A DNA stretch of 7,061 nt. Origin: Planctomycetota bacterium (GTDB lineage: Bacteria > Planctomycetota > Phycisphaerae > UBA1845 > Fen-1342). The stretch is taken from assembly GCA_030616465.1 (NCBI GenBank), contig JAUWXH010000098.1, positions 1 through 7,061 of the forward strand, in the 5' to 3' direction. The notes beneath the pieces are model-generated. The model worked only from the letters and a program-made list of their open reading frames with translations, was not told the origin of the DNA and ran no database searches. A program made the translations under genes and the position numbers. This document shows positions 6,463 through 7,061 of this stretch, piece after piece; the stretch's first letter is position 1, and each line of letters begins with the position of its first letter.

Positions 6463-7061
6463 ATGAGGACGCGTACAAGACCCCTCCGGCTGGCGGCCCT
6501 TCTTGCGCTTATGGTAACGGGCTGCCGCCCGGCGGTATCGCAGGAGACCCGTCCCGCAAAGCAACAGAGGCCGTCCGCCGCTGCGGGAGAGCATCGTGAA
6601 ACGGCGCACAACATGAAACCGCAGTACTCAAGCTCCCGTTACGACATCGGCCCGCTGCCGCGCGAGCAGGTGGAGAAGCTGGCCGCCAAGCTCGACGCCG
6701 AGGCCTACCGCGTCACGCAAAAGGCCGGCACCGAGCCGGCATTCTGCGGCAACCTGCTGGATAACAAAAAGAACGGCGTTTACTCGTGCGTGGTCTGCGG
6801 GCTACCGCTCTTCTCAAGCGAGCACAAGTTCAACTCGGGCACCGGCTGGCCGAGCTTCTGGCGTGAGTTCGACCCGGCCCATGTTGCCCGCAAGCCGGAC
6901 CGCAGCCTCGGCATGGTCCGCACCGAGATCAACTGTGCCCGCTGCGGTGCGCATCTCGGGCACGTGTTTGACGACGGCCCCCGCCCGACCGGCCAGCGCC
7001 ACTGCCTGAACTCTGCCGCCCTCAAGTTCTGCGAGAAGGGTCGGGAGCTACCGCCCGAAAG
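6463..7061 (+). CDS. msrB: Lipoprotein peptide-methionine (R)-S-oxide reductase (MsrB), 3'-partial
   Basis: MsrB reduces the R-epimer of methionine sulfoxide in proteins. The 199 residues present cover nearly all of the domain before the window ends. Visible are 'FCG' with C95, zinc-type CxxC pairs C109/C112 and C158/C161, 'SGTGWPSFW' (125-133), and 'RHCLNSAALKF' with catalytic Cys C181. C95 is where some MsrB proteins carry the recycling Cys (family knowledge, from memory). Upstream of the domain, residues 1-21 form a lipoprotein signal peptide: a basic start, a hydrophobic stretch, then the lipobox V-T-G-C with C21, followed by a polar linker to about 50. This places the enzyme on the outer face of the inner membrane or in the outer membrane. 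GAGGCGAAGG ends 11 nt before the ATG at 6463. An internal ATG at 6613 would give a cytosolic form, but it has no good ribosome binding site. Confidence 0.9.
   Translation, partial: MRTRTRPLRLAALLALMVTGCRPAVSQETRPAKQQRPSAAAGEHRETAHNMKPQYSSSRYDIGPLPREQVEKLAAKLDAEAYRVTQKAGTEPAFCGNLLDNKKNGVYSCVVCGLPLFSSEHKFNSGTGWPSFWREFDPAHVARKPDRSLGMVRTEINCARCGAHLGHVFDDGPRPTGQRHCLNSAALKFCEKGRELPPE

Noticed and set aside
6613..6615. ATG at 6613 as the msrB start
   Set aside because: No ribosome binding site at proper distance, whereas the ATG at 6463 has one and yields a coherent lipoprotein signal peptide.

Overview
The window is a GC-rich bacterial chromosomal segment with ordinary housekeeping and accessory genes. 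It has no tRNA, rRNA, CRISPR array, or transposase or integrase gene. Three things fit a planctomycete-like (Planctomycetota) organism: a sulfatase-fold enzyme ending in the 'LGELGYVET' style, a large exported two-repeat protein resembling the DUF3352 type, and a lipoprotein form of MsrB. That assignment is inference from gene style, since no rRNA is present.

Layout. (1) Positions 1-156 may hold the C-terminal end of a plus-strand gene that runs in from the left; this is weakly supported. (2) Positions 141-1715, minus strand, encode a cytoplasmic sulfatase/alkaline-phosphatase-superfamily hydrolase with Thr instead of Cys/Ser at the nucleophile position. (3) Positions 1716-2007 are a divergent intergenic region. 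It contains a strikingly regular 106-nt fold-back (1744-1849) that can be drawn as a four-armed junction with no unpaired bases between arms. It also holds a 12-bp GC palindrome and a TATAAT box just ahead of uvrB. (4) Positions 2008-4086, plus strand, are a complete uvrB with an extra basic C-terminal tail. (5) Positions 4087-4337 are intergenic, with a perfect 12-bp stem hairpin (probable uvrB terminator), a possible -10 box and a strong ribosome binding site. (6) Positions 4338-6320, plus strand, encode a 660-residue exported protein of unknown function built from two related halves. (7) Positions 6321-6462 are a short gap with a small hairpin. (8) From 6463 to the right edge, plus strand, is a 3'-truncated methionine sulfoxide reductase B carrying a lipoprotein signal peptide.

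The genes do not form an obvious single pathway. uvrB (nucleotide excision repair) and lipoprotein MsrB (repair of oxidised envelope proteins) are both damage-repair functions. Hairpins and gaps separate them, so they are probably independent transcription units. The most unusual element is the fold-back between the sulfatase gene and uvrB. The best candidate for undescribed protein biology is the duplicated exported protein.
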